A stretch of 64,000 bases of DNA, from assembly GCA_035582835.1 (NCBI GenBank), contig JAYKAV010000933.1, positions 129,377 to 193,376 on the forward strand, written 5' to 3'. Position numbers and translations under genes: made by a program. How positions within the stretch are numbered: position 1 is the first letter of the stretch; each line of letters opens with the position of its first letter. This document shows positions 1 through 26,300 of this stretch, in pieces. The notes under the pieces were generated by a model that searched no databases, was not told the origin of the DNA, and was given only the letters and a program-made list of their open reading frames with translations. The DNA comes from Phoebastria nigripes. Taxonomy: Eukaryota > Chordata > Aves > Procellariiformes > Diomedeidae.

Positions 1-59
1 GCAGGAACCAGGGTAACATCGGTCATTTGTTTCACCATGGCCCACATCTCAGAGATGTT
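1..59 (-). CDS. NUP93: NUP93 coding exon 7, partial (residues 219-237; runs off the window)
   Basis: Reading leftward from a tttatag acceptor, the exon begins [15 protein letters not shown] and continues TLVP, then two bases (GC) of an Ala codon at the window edge. The human exon begins [20 protein letters not shown], so the match is clear with several conservative changes. It belongs to the N-terminal helices of the Nic96 domain. Only 59 nt are present; the rest of this exon and of the gene lie outside the window. The phase-0 junction with coding exon 6 (AAG|AAC) confirms the acceptor. Confidence 0.95.
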
Positions 60-3699
<3,640 letters not shown>

Positions 3700-3774
3700 C
3701 TGCCGAGCATATGCCATCTCCACGTTGTCCAACGAGCTGCGACCTGGAGGGCCCAACTCACCAACATAGCTAGG
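3700..3774 (-). CDS. NUP93: NUP93 coding exon 5 (residues 164-188)
   Basis: The exon is 75 nt, phase 0 at both ends, and encodes 25 residues starting [17 protein letters not shown] and ending ...VEMAYARQ. The acceptor ends in ag at 3775 and the donor is CAG|gtgagt. In human the same exon begins PSYISDVGPP, so the first residues differ while [10 protein letters not shown] and MAYARQ are kept. The segment is a Gly/Pro-rich linker leading into a helix, consistent with the flexible connection between the N-terminal short-motif region and the folded Nic96 domain. Exon skipping would keep the frame. Confidence 0.97.
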
Positions 3775-13154
<9,380 letters not shown>

Positions 13155-13502
13155 TCAGTCAAAAAATCAGCCTTGCACTAACATCAGATACATATTGTAG
13201 TACTCAGCTCTTTCAACTCTGAGAAGTGCTCAGGCTCTCTCCCCAATCCACTCCCAAGAAGTTTAAAGGTCACTTTACTTCACCAGAGGTACAGTAAGAT
13301 GCCCATACAGAGCAATGTGAAAATGAAAATGCATTAATCCCCTGTTTTAATATGCATTAAATGCTAGTGAAATATCCTGCTTCTATTCTCTTTTATCTCT
13401 GTGTCCCAGCAACTGCTTCCTCTTGCTCTCCATTTGAGGGAGCTAGGATGAAAGCTGGTAGGAGCGATAAGCCAAGATAAGGTTGTTGGACTTGAGTATG
13501 TT

Positions 13503-13520
13503 AAAAAAAAAAAAAAAAAA
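13503..13520. repeat. A18 homopolymer
   Basis: Eighteen A counted in the sequence, near the 3' end of the large intron. There is no adjacent retrocopy-like open frame. Confidence 0.9.
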
Positions 13521-16500
13521 GGTTTTGACTTGGCAGCTTCAGGCAGGAGTGGAGCTCTTGGAGGCCCGATAGGAACTGTGAAAAAGAGCCTTAAAAATAG
13601 TCACTTGAGAAAGGATGGAAATAACTAAACAGTTGGAAAGCATACAGGAAAAGTTTACTGCACAGCCTCTCTCCATGCATACAGCTGGAGTGGGTGAAAA
13701 AAAAAACCCATAAGAATTGTATTTTTCATTTTCAGTAGATCAGTAAATCTCAGAGAGGTCAGGTGTACATGAACAGACTGATTTAGATGAGCTGTCAGCT
13801 CCTTATCCCAAAGGTTACTTTCGTGACCCATACTAGGAAACATATGATGTTTTGAATTTTAAACAAACAGCCGTGGGGTGAACTGCAGTAACACAGACAA
13901 CAAACAGGAAACATTTATCACACCCTAACTTGAGTATCTTTATTTCGCATTTTCAGTGTTTTATCACCAATTAAACAAACCAAGTTGATTTGTACTCCCA
14001 GACTTCAACTTAATCATTATTCAAATCATAAAAAAGGAAAAGAAGCCTTTGTCTCCCTCTGACACAATCAACTATAACATTATCAACTCCATTAAGTGCT
14101 AGTATCTTAAGAGTCTGTACTCTCACTCCACAGCTCTAAAACTAAGAGCCACTAACAAATCCAGGGAGTGCGAATTCAATGTACCATGCTTTATGCTTTT
14201 ACAACGAGGATACACAGTTGCAGCAGTGTCCGACCAAACTTGTTAGGAATGAGGAGGTTTTCGTGCCCTTCATTCCCCACATCTTCCTGCAAATAAATGG
14301 TTCCTGCCCCAACAATCTGACAATATCAGTATTGATCCATACAACCTAGGCAGAGCTCAGGATCTCCAGAGCAGCACGGATCCTGTGGCAGGACAGAAAC
14401 TTGCTGTCATAGGGATTCGGACCTTTGGGAAAATATATTTACAGTAGGTCTTAGAAACAGTCCTGCAGCAGTACTACACACAACCACAGGTATCACAGAT
14501 TGCTACTTAGCTCTGGAAGGTGAGGACGGTTTGAAATGTCCCCAAACTGAAGAAATCTGGCAGGAAACTGCCACATAGGTGTGCTGTCTGCCTTCCTGCT
14601 ACGCAGCACCAGTATGTGAAATAAAGGGCATTGCACCCTTTCCTTGTGAAATATGTAGGACAAGCATTTGAGGTATGGGGACAGCCTGTGACCCCCTTCA
14701 GCTGGAAATAGGAATGTGACCCCTTTCTGTATACCAGATAGAGAACAAACTGCCATCCTCCGAGACAGACGTGCGACATGGTCCCCCCAGAAACAGCCCT
14801 TGAATTACATATGGAAGAGAGCGGCCACTTCTACACAGCCTATTCCTCATTTCATCATCTGCTATGTCCCGCTTTATTTTTAGACAATGCCCGCAGAGAA
14901 AGCGCAGTTACAATCTGAAAAAGGGAAGTTAAATCCAGATCCTTGCACATGTCTGGGGACCAACTATTACAGCAGCTGTTACCAAGGCAAGGGCTGCCGC
15001 AGTCACCTAACCGGGCCAAGACCCGATCTTGGCTCCGTGCAGGTGAAGTGGGGAGGGATGGAGACATGGCTCTGTAAGGTTTGTCCATGTCTGTGTGGGT
15101 GGAAGGACAACAAGCAGTGCTTCTAGACCTTCAAAGCACACACCAACATATGAGCAGAAGACACAGCCACATTTCTGATGGTTGGGATCTGATGCTGCAG
15201 AGAGCGCTGTGTGTTTGCTGCATCCTAACAACACTGCCAATTTTACAGGCAAAAAAAAGCCCACCGTCTTTAAGACGCAGCCCTACAGCTACCTGGATGC
15301 GACGGAAGGTGCTGAGCACGCTGAGCCAGGCACCGCAGCTTGCAGAGGTCCTGGGTGCCCTGGCTCCCTGCTTGCTCTGTGAGCACTGGGCTCCTGAAAG
15401 CCCCAACAGATACGAGTCCTACCTTACTGCCCTCGGTCCTCCCCTCTCTCCTTGGAGGGATGTGTGCCCTGAGCTGAGCAGGTACCTGCCTAGAAAGGTA
15501 CACAGCAATGATGGTAATCGACAGAGTAATTGAAGATGTGCTTGAACTTCCCTTGAAGTCAGTAAATCCAGGCTGAGTATCTTTCTTAATGAAACCTCCC
15601 AGCTCCCAGAGAGTTCACTAGGTCCATTTAAGGGATTACATTACACCGAATGCCAATTAGGGGATGATAATTGTCTTTTTCAATCTCAAAAACTACTCCT
15701 TTAGCAAATGAAAATCCTCACACATTCCAAATAATATCTGCAATGCCTCACTGAGGAGAGGTGCATTTTAAAAAGGTTGCCCTATGCCTTGTGCTAAACA
15801 TTATGACTGTAGCAATGACAATTGCTGCTTCAGTTAATTACAGGCTAATTGTTAAACCTCAGAAGAGGGAGTTTCAGAAGAGCTGGGGCTCCTGCTACTG
15901 CTCACGAGACTGCTTCTGCTTAGTTAGGCCAAACAAGAGCTCCTGGGATTGTCACTCTAGGCTTTGGTGGCCAAAATTTCACACCTTAAGAAAGTGAGGA
16001 GTGTCCGGCTGCTGTAACAGTATTTATTCCCTGGGTTTGCTGCATTGCCATCTAGTGGTGCACTATGCTTTGGTCACTGGACATTTAGATTTCACGGATG
16101 TATATAAATGCACACAAATGTCCATCTGCTATAAGAAAAAGCAGAATCCTCTGGAACAAGGATGGGCAGAAAGATGGAAGAGATGTGCTTTACGCTAGAG
16201 AATTTTGGTCCTCAAAAATCCCAGGCCACGTAACAGCCTTAAGGGTTCACGTATCTCTTAAGTCTGGGCCTTGAACAGTGCTGGTTGCGCTCACCGAGTT
16301 CCATCTGCCCTAAAAGCTTTCTGCAGTCCCAGAGGCAAGGTTTGACTTTGCCACGAACGCTTGCAGACTGTAACAAGGATACGGATGTATGGTGTTCAGC
16401 ACACACAGGGAGTACACGACCCATATCGCAGGAGCTGCCCTCTCAGGGGAGATGCTACTGATCGTACAGCGAGCAACGAGCCATTGCTTCATATTTGGTA

Positions 16501-19364
16501 TCCAAAGAGAGAAGCAGGAGGAGAACAGAGATATTGTTAGGAGATAAAAGGCTATTTCACAGCAGCAGATGGCAAAGATAGGAACAAGCCTACGCCTGCT
16601 GCTAACATGAGCATCGCTAAAACCTCAGAGGTGAAATCCTCACCTGGCAGCTCGCTCTTCATGCACAAGTTCGGCCATAGCAGGGATCCCAACGTAGCCT
16701 GAATTTTGCTTGAAAATGAAAATTTATCTTATTTCCCTGAGGTAGGTTTACACAAAAAGCTCACAGAGCCCTAATGTCACATCATGCTGTCCTGCTTTAG
16801 TGAGCGGCATTTAATTTTCCTCTCTGTTACTGTGGGACTCCCACACATTCTTCCTGCATCTAGTTTGGAAGGGAAGCGGCACAACTCTTCCCCGTCACAG
16901 GTTCTCTGCAACACTCGCTGCTGAATGTTTCCTACACACGATTTGTACAACATCTGATGAGACGGTGTTTGCAAAACAGGGACACAGGCATAGAAATACA
17001 CCCACTCTCCCACCTTCAGGTTCCCATTTTCCAGCTAGTCCTACTTATTCTTGCACATCCACTGGCTCTCAGCATCTTTCCCCAGCACATTCTAGTTCCT
17101 CTTGGATCTCTTACCCCTTGGATTCCAGTCTGATCTTCTCACATTCTCCCCTCTCTGCTGAAATCCAGCCCTGCTCGAGGATGGTTTGTAAAAGTGGCCC
17201 CACCAGTCAGGGGCAGGACCCCTGGGAGGCCATGCCATTTCCCTGTTCTCGCCGTGCTCCTTGCTCCACTGTCATTTCTCATCTCAGGCAACCGCTGCCT
17301 GACACAGGCTGATGTGACAGGAACCGGCACCTGCCTTGCTCCAGCCTGAATTCCAGCAAGAAAGTGTTCCAGTAACTAATTCATTATCGGTACGAAAGGG
17401 CATGCATGCACTGATGGTCTCTTTTTGACAGGAGATTGAAAGTGTCTTCCATTTACCACAGTAAATGAGGTTAGTAAACTCTCTCCTGGCTGATAGAAGT
17501 CTCTTAATTACTTCCATCAGCCAGGCCATACTTTTAATACTTGATCTTAGTATTCAAGCTGTCAAGAGAAGGCGAATGTTGCCAAATAGTATACTGAGGC
17601 CTTGGATGTTGACAGCAATGCTTACTTTTTCACTGGCAGGGGAAGAAAGGAGAAAATGAAATTAACAATCTGGGGCCATTTCAAGTCAATTGCTCTTTCA
17701 TTAAAATATTTCCAAGTGCTGGATTTCCAGTAGATCCAGTAAATCCTGCAAAGGACCAGCAGGGACGATGATTATACGGTTAACAAAAATCACTCTTCTG
17801 CAATGGTTTGGGAACAGTAGCTCCAGATGAAGCACCTGATTTTATTTTCTCTACTAGCAATTTTAAGAAATGATTTGCTAAATACAAGCCTACTGCAAAC
17901 AAGCTCACTCCCGCGGTGGTCCACCCTGGCACAGCCCTCCGGTCCATGTTCTCTCTGGAAACAGAAAATGAAGCAAAACTGCCTGGAACCCACTGCCACA
18001 ATAACAGACCATACTATATATTATTGCTTTTTTTAATCCAAATTATTGTTTATGCTGACACATACATCAATGCTTGCTGGCTGGCTTTAAACAGATAGGC
18101 CGATGGGCCCATAAGCAATGGTGTGGCCAACTAACATATTCCTGAGGATGGAGACATGCCAGTGTAACACAGGCAATATTTTTCTCTATTCAGACTCTTC
18201 TTTTGGATGCATCACACCAGCGTCTCTTGGAAGCTTCTGAAGGTCTTCTAAGATTTGTTTTGCAGAAAGCATCAGCTTTTGCTAAAAACATGCAGATAAG
18301 CAGCTTCACAACATACTTTGGCCTGTGCAATACAGTGTCCTTCAAAGCAGCAAGGCAGCTGCCCAAAGATCAGCTACCAAATGCAATGAGCTAAGAGCAT
18401 TTGTGAAATTGGCCTTCTCCTTAGAGGACTTCAGATGGCAAAATTGCTANGGGGCCAAAGCAGACTGAGGGCCCAAGTGCAGAGATCCTCAGAGGAAGAG
18501 AGCCCAAGGAAGGGTGATTTACCGGTCAGCATCACTTCAAAGCTGCATGAGACACAAGGAATGAATCATGGTACGCAGATGCAAAGGTCCATGGAAAAGG
18601 AAGGTCTGACGAGGCTCGTCCCAGAGCTGTATACGGTGTTCAGTTCAAGGATTTAGGCTAGGAAAAATTGTATTGCTAAGACAGCTGAGCTTGTCAAACT
18701 ACAATAAGCATTTCTCAAGTTCCTTACCACCATGTTTAGAATGGGAAATCCTGCAACGTTTTTCTAAAAAATTAATTCACTGTTGACTAAACAGGAGAAA
18801 AAGCAGGGAAAAAACAGAAGGGTTTACAGTTTGCTAAGGCCCAAGAGCCAGTTGTTGCATGAGAGACTTTCAAACCAACAGCCATGTTGAGGCTTAAGAG
18901 GGAAAAACATGCAGACTAATAGCTATAAACACAAAACTGTGCTAATACAGCCAAACACTGGGCTTGGGGAAGATTTGCTGCTCCGCTACCTGCCTTCACA
19001 GGGGTCTCAAACCACGTCCCCCCACGCACCGTGACTGTGCTCCACACTTGTAGCCAATACTCACGTTCAATTCGTTTGAAAGCCAAGGTAGGAGAGCTCT
19101 TCCCCACCCTGCAAGCAGATAGCATTTCAGTGGCAGCAAGCCATTAAAATATACAAACCCCAGACTAATCTCTGCTCCGTTGCGTGACTAGCAACTATTT
19201 TAAAGATTATTTCACTTTTTTTAAAGCAGCTTTCTGCTCCAGCAAAATCCAATTTTGCAGAGCTGCAATACTGTCTCCTTTCACGATGGAGGAGCAGCAG
19301 CAACATGGACCTCACTCTGGCAGCAGCAAGAGTCAATGCACACCGTGCTAGAGCCTGTGTGTGT

Positions 19365-19482
19365 TGGCAACGCGCACGACTCCCCACGCACGCTCAGCGG
19401 GCGGCAGCACGCATTGCAGAACGAAGAAGGGGCACCGCCATTTGCCCGCAAGCCTTCTTCAACAGGTTGCGTGCATTGGGGA
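19365..19482. promoter_or_regulatory. Small CpG-rich patch inside the large intron (function unknown)
   Basis: I count about twelve CpG dinucleotides in roughly 115 bp (for example caacgcgcacgactccccac and gcacgctcagcgggcggcag), against an intron background that is AT-rich and CpG-poor. Such patches can be intronic promoters or enhancers, but nothing else here proves a function. Confidence 0.3.
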
Positions 19483-22400
19483 AGATGCACAGCAGCAACC
19501 TTCACTGGAGACAAGTTCTGGGGCAGTAACAGGGCTTCCCTGCCCCACCATCAGCATGTCATTGATGTAGTGCTCAGTTTTGAATGCAGCCTTTAATCCG
19601 TGTTGCACAGCACGCCTTAGGCAAATATTTACAAAGTGCCCTCTGCCNTAGGTTACTGCTGACAATGCAAAAATCTAGGACTTTTTCTGGTATTATTTTA
19701 CTGTTTCACCTGTGAAACTCATGCAGTTTTCACAGTAATCTTCAGACCATATCCAGGAACATTGGATTTTGCTGTGTTGGATAAATATCATTATTCCTTC
19801 TAGCCATGACAGGAAAAACTTAAACTGCCGAAAGAAGCGCTCCTCAGGAAATCACAGATCAGCTCCTAACAGAAGCAGGGGCAGATGGTGCATGCTCTTT
19901 GACTCTTGCTGGGACCGTTTGGATCTGGCAAGTGAAGATTGGAAATGCGCTCCTTAGACAGGCATACAGGCTTCGAGGGAAGAAATACAAATACCTCTTA
20001 GCTCCTGCTTCAGCCATGAGACCATCCATTAAGTGAGGAAGGGCTAATATCAAACCATCAGTTAGTATCAAACCATCCCCCAGCACTGAGAGGCACCATC
20101 ATATCCCACACCCAACCGCAGTCCTCCAAAATGCATTTGCAGCATGCGGCCATCAAGGAGAGTGCAAGGTGTTTGCAGCAAATACAAGCAACATTTACCG
20201 TGAAACATACAAGGAGCACAGCTTTATCACACTGGCAAGGGCTAGAAAAATACCACTGCTCAGATTTCCTGCTGGAATATTGTGCCAGGCGCTCACACAG
20301 CAGCCCCAAAATGGAACTCTTTCTGCTATGTGGCACTGCTTGTTCTGCGTGTAAACAGAGATCCTCACTGCTGGCACGAAACATGATCCTGCTCAATTTT
20401 AGTTTCTTCTAATTCAACATAGGCTGCTCAGCGAGTTGAGGCTTTCATGCACTATGAGAACCCAACATTTCACTTAAAATTGTACTTACAAGTGGCTTAA
20501 CTNCTAACATAACATGGAAATTCATTGCAGTGTTCCTATGCATTTTAAGATTTTACAAAATATGTCAGAGAAATTTGCAAGATTTAACAAACCCAAGAGT
20601 AATGATTAAATTGAGTGAAGTAGGACACTCAGTTCTAAAAAAACACCAAAATATATCAACCGTCACAATATATGTAATTTATTACTTATACAGTGTAGCT
20701 ANCTATTAAAATATTAGTAATTATCCATACTATTTGTTGTGTCTTTCCCCTTCACCAGAGTGAAACCAAAATAACTTCAATTACACAGATTAGTCTCTCA
20801 TTCTCGGGCTCTAAAAATCTTTGCCATGTCATGTTGGACTGCACAGCGCATGGGAATGCTGTTAGAAGTGGTTTTAGCAGGCTTTTTTCAAAGTCGCAAA
20901 CACTTTAATGGCATAAAACTAAGATAATACCTTTTTTAATCTAAAATTTTACTGTGAAGTTGCTCAGAATGAGGTTCTCTTCCACACACAATTATCAGCC
21001 TCCACTGCACAGATCATTTTTGACAGCAATTGTTAATGCAACACAAAAATAGTGTAAGCAACAGTGCTACCTTCTNTAGTGACCCTCTCTTCCTCCCAGG
21101 CATATACTCATTTTCTTTCTCCCTATGATGCAACTGGGAGCTGTTCAACAAGAATCCCAGGTCCTACCAAGCTACAAAGCGCCAAGGAAATCTGTGCAAT
21201 AACAAAATAGAAAGTCTTGAATAACCCTAACCTGCTTAGAGGTTGTGCAAAGAACAGAAGGAAGAAAAACAATGAAAAAAAAAATACATCTGAACTAGAG
21301 AAAGAAGGTGGACAGACTCTTGCCAGCCAATTACAGCAGTAGGAAACATTACTGAAGAGCCACCAGAAGGAGCTTGTTCAGCTGGCTAACACTGGTACAT
21401 CACACCTGAAAGCATCTCGGACAGTGTTTCCGTTTGTCTTAATACAGATAAAGAAACCAAAATGTCACAAAGGCAATTAAATGCAACGTCACCTCACTTG
21501 GAATACAACTTCTTGAGCGAGGGAAGCTCTCTGCACAGATCAGGTCAGCAGGANCCACGGGAAGCCCAACTCCTTTGGCACCGGCATTTCACCATCAGCA
21601 ACGGCATCAGCACAGAGCGAACGAACCACACAATCTGAAATCTGAGCTCGCTCGTCAAGTTTCCAAATACATGGCTATCTGTTTTTCTCAAGATTTCTAA
21701 ATGCAGAAGGATGACCTTGGTGTGGTGCTTTGCTCAGCGCCATGACAAGTGGCTACAGTCTCTCCACTGCNCTGCCAGTGTCCTTGTATTAGCATCCTGA
21801 TTAAAAAATACAACCCTATAAAAATCATAAACGCATCAAGAGATTCACAATCAAAGCAAAACTCAGGTCTTTGGCTCTTTTTTGGAGTTTAATTTAAATA
21901 AGTTAATTATGAGTAATTCCAATGGGCTTGAGATCCACAATGCAACCCTATATTAAAAATATTTATAGCATGCAAACAAAGATAATTTCTGATCATCCAC
22001 TCGAATAAGCTATTATATCTGCCTCTCTGGTATCACGCTTTTTAAGGGAATACTGAGAAAAACCTACAGATTTAAATGATTAAAAATCTTCATTGTATAG
22101 TCATAACTAAGCCCGTAATGTGATACCTCTTGCTGAAAACATCCTCGCATCAGGCAGGACGCCCTCAAATGAAGCCATCGAAACTAATTTCACTGATGAC
22201 GCCATTTTCTTATTTCTTTCGCTGCCATTTTAGCATCATGGTTACTCCACATTTTCTCAAGAAGTAGCTGTGCATTCTTCCCCTTCTAAGAGGAAACCAT
22301 GCTCAAATAACGCAGTGACAAATAAAACCTGTACGTTGAATTTCTGCCCATGTCACATCCTTGCATGGCAGGGGCAGGGACGAAGCACACAGTTGCCATT

Positions 22401-23326
22401 GCAGACCACACCTCAAATTTACTGTACCGAGAGCTGGTGAGGAGTCTCCCGAGATGGTGTAAGCTGAGAAACCAGCCACTGNAAATCTGTCAGCTCCGCA
22501 CGAAAAATTGATAAAGCCGAGGAAAGAGGAGTGTCCAGCCCTGTTACAGGAGGATAGGCTTCTCTCCGAATACCACAGAAAACACTAGCTAATAAGGGAG
22601 TAGTTTGAAAAGAAAAGAAAAAGGCATAAAGGAGGCGTACTGACAAGCTTGCAGTGTCTGTTGCTGGACTAATTGTACATTAGCATCAACATATAGGCAG
22701 ATACAATAACCCACTTAACCTGGCGGCAGAAAATTCATTTCTCAGGATCACATCCGAAAGCCAAACTGCCATCCCTATCAGTCGATGAAGTATTTCCCAG
22801 CCTGAAATGGCACATTTCTGATGGAACACCAGCAAGAAGGACAAATTATTAAACAAACCTGCTAGTCATTAACACCCAGTCTCCTCTAACCCATTTCTGC
22901 AAATTTTAGTGCAATCCTTCGGTCTCCCCCNCCCCTGTAAGTACTTTATGCTTCTGCTCGTCTGGCTGGGAGCACGTAACCTTGCTGTTTGCGAGAAACA
23001 GGGATGTTCTCGGGCTTTTTTGGAAAGCAAAAACATTATTGGTATTTGCACATCTCTTCATGATTTCAGATGCATAAAAACAGTTAAATGCCTTCAAGTT
23101 AGTCTGAAACTGTATGTGAAAAAATAGTAATGAAAAAAATTGGTTCTCTTTACCTCATCTGGATGCAAGTAGCGAGCCTGGCAGTGCTGAGCCTGACACT
23201 CTCCCTGTTCTCAGGCTGACTCAAGCAGAAGGATTTTGGCTGCTGTGCCCCCATCCCACAGCAGAAAGCCCATGTACCGCCTTCCTGAACGTTCCTCGGG
23301 ACCACTAGTTATCTTTCTGCTTCGGT

Positions 23327-23348
23327 AAAAAAAAAAAAAAAAAAAAAA
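23327..23348. repeat. A22 homopolymer
   Basis: Twenty-two A counted. The sequence on its 5' side shows no recognisable SINE or processed gene copy. Confidence 0.9.
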
Positions 23349-26300
23349 GAGCCAAGCAAAAAATCTTCCAGCCTCCATCTGTATTTCAGACACAAAGTGA
23401 TGCATGCAGCAAATGCTCACTGCCTCGAAGGGACAACGCCTGGTTCAGAGACATCAAAATCCTGTCAGCACTGTAAATGCAATAACCAAGTTAAACCAGG
23501 ATGCAAATCCTAAACCCCAGCATAGATGGCTTTCCTTAGTGCTGCACCTCCACGATGGGGTTTCCCGTAACATTTCTGTGGCAATTTGAAGTCTCACAGA
23601 AAAACGTACATAGAGAAAGAAAACCCTTCCAAAGTTAAATCTACCTTATTTCGCTGATAGTGGCTGGCTAACGTTACAAAGAAAGACCCAAGATTACATG
23701 CATTATAGTGTGAGGAATATAAGCTTTTTTTTTTTTAAATACACACTGGAATTTCAAAAAAATGAGCAAATTTAAAGTTCAGCCCTCTTAAATAACATGA
23801 GGTGATTTGGCAAAATCATCCACCAGAGTTAGAAAAATAAGCCCAAATCAGCTAGCCCAGTCTTCCTAAATATTTGTAAGTAAATCATAGCTACTTTGTT
23901 CACCTAATAGGTATTTTCAACATGGCAGCATGTCCCTTGGAATAAATATAAATATTTTACTGACAGTGAAAGCAAGCAATTTGGAGGAGTTCATATGTGT
24001 CATGATATCTTTAAATCCTCAATTTAAACATGCCACGGTCTTTAGAAATGGTGTTTCCTTACGACATTACTGATACATTTCACAAAGTTAATTATTTAAA
24101 TTGCCTATGAATTATTAATTACAGATCATTAAATAAAAAACAGAGGTCTAGAATATGCCTGTTACAATTCTACAATTTATGTTTTAAAATGTTAGACGTT
24201 ATAAAGCTTGGAGAGAAAAGCATGTATTAAAATTCTCTGCTGCAACAAATGATACGTTATAATAAACACTTTATCCTTTTTCACCTTATTTCTCCTATTG
24301 TGTAATAAACCTAAGGTTTAAACTTTCCAGACTTGGGGCATGAGACCGGTGTGCTGAGGATACACCGGAGACAAAAGGTTTCCATTTTTTTTCTCCTCCG
24401 GCTGTACTCCACCCTCGCTAAGGAACTCTCTAGCAGTGCATGCCTTTATTTGCGCCTTGCATTAACAAGGCACACAAGCTCTCGGACTTTAATGTAAATG
24501 AAATGCCAACTCCAGATGCTGCCAACAGATATCACGGAAAACCCTGCTATAAGAGACCTACGGCTAATTATTAATTACAGTGGCTCAGTCATTTTTCCAT
24601 ACATTAATTTATGGAGCTCAGTTGAACTCTGTCTCCCACCCGCTTCAGACAAAGGAAAATAATTTGCCACACTATACCAACTGCAAGGATAATTGAGCCA
24701 TCTCCCATACGGGGTCAGTGGAGATGGCTTCCTCCATCTTTTTACACATGAAAACCACACATTTCATTGTCTTTTACTTGATTTCTTGCTGAGCTGCTTC
24801 TGTGGCAAGACCCCCCCTTAGCACAGGTAATCTTGTTTAAAAAAAGCAACTTTTTGGCCATGCTATGCTACTGTTCCCGGGTCTCCCCTTCCGAGCAGTT
24901 CAGACATTTCTCAGTTGACAATAGGAAGAGGGCAGAAGATGGTATATAGGCACCTTAATATTTGGGGAGGGAGCCCCGAAGGAGGCAAGTCATTCTCTGC
25001 TGCAAGAGCCCAGGCACCGTCCCGGCACAGCACATTTCATTAACCTGCTTTTCTCCATATAGAGAAATAGAATTGAAAGGAAAGGAGAAAAAGCAACCCA
25101 CCCTATACTTATGTCCCCATACCAAAGGCAGGCAGAGCTTCTAGTTTGTGTGCAGCCTCCGAGTCCCTAGATCTGAGAGTATCAAATCAGCTGCCACCCA
25201 CCCAGCTAGTCACGGCCACCACATTTATATAAATGTTAATTCCCTGACTGCTTCCCTTTACTATGATTTTACTGGCTTAACCCCTTTCATAACATATCCT
25301 ATTCACTTGAAAGAGAGGTGGGGTCTACGCTGCAAACTCCAGTTGACTTAAGCAAATATACTTCACCACCTCATTTAAGAAACTAACAAAAAAAAGCAAA
25401 TCTCCAAGTGTCTTTGTTTCCTTTGGGAAAGTAGAAATATTTTCTATCTTATTTTCATTTTCATCCCACATTTGAAATCCTTACTGCAAAATAAAATTAA
25501 AGAAAGTTTAGCGTGTCTTCTAAATAAATCATAAGTGCATCTGTAGGAACAGAGGAAACAGAGTGGACCAGTATCTTTGCACCACAATGAAAACGAAGAG
25601 AAAAATCATATAATCAAGTAGCATCTTTATTTTTTGTTTAAAATACTTCCGTAGACATTTCATAGCCTAGGGAAGAGAAAACAGGAATAAAGGCATTCAG
25701 AAAGTTATGCTACTGTATTTCTGCTTAAATGAAAAGCAAAGTCAGCAATGTCAAGAGGGTCTTTAAAAAGGCAACACGACTGAAACCCAAAGCAGACACT
25801 GGACTGCCCCACCCAACAGCTGCTCTAGCGAAGAATATTAGAAGGTAAAGGCACAGACCTTAAGGTTTCTTTTCTGTGAGCAAAGGATGATTTCTCCAAA
25901 ACTACCCACCTGTTCTCTTTAATTACTCACCTACAAATTTAAACAACCTGCAGCAACAGCACAAAGAAAAACTGCCATAGAAGACACCTGAAGGAAAACT
26001 CTCTCTTATCAAAGCAAGCTTTTTACCTTCATTTTATATATTTTTAAATATATACATTCCTACCTGTAGATCTCAGTACTGAGGAGTTACAAACCTGTTA
26101 ATGCTGGCTGTAACTGCCACACTTCAGTTGCCTGGTATTTAGGCTTACACAGCTGTATCTTTCTGTATTAACGCTCAAGTTTTCTCATCTTTAAAAAAAA
26201 AAAAAATATAAATCAAACCTGCAAGTCCTGAAATGGCTGAGACAGTCAAGAGTCCAGCAGGACAATAAGAAAGCAGCTGCTTTCCACGGCTGAACACCAC

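Noticed and set aside
15081..15533. 150-codon plus-strand open frame, the longest on + in the window
   Set aside because: Composition is not protein-like, several overlapping frames are open in the same GC-richer stretch, and no family is recognisable.
23300..23350. A22 run as the tail of a processed pseudogene or SINE
   Set aside because: No open frame, promoter box or target-site duplication could be seen on its 5' side.
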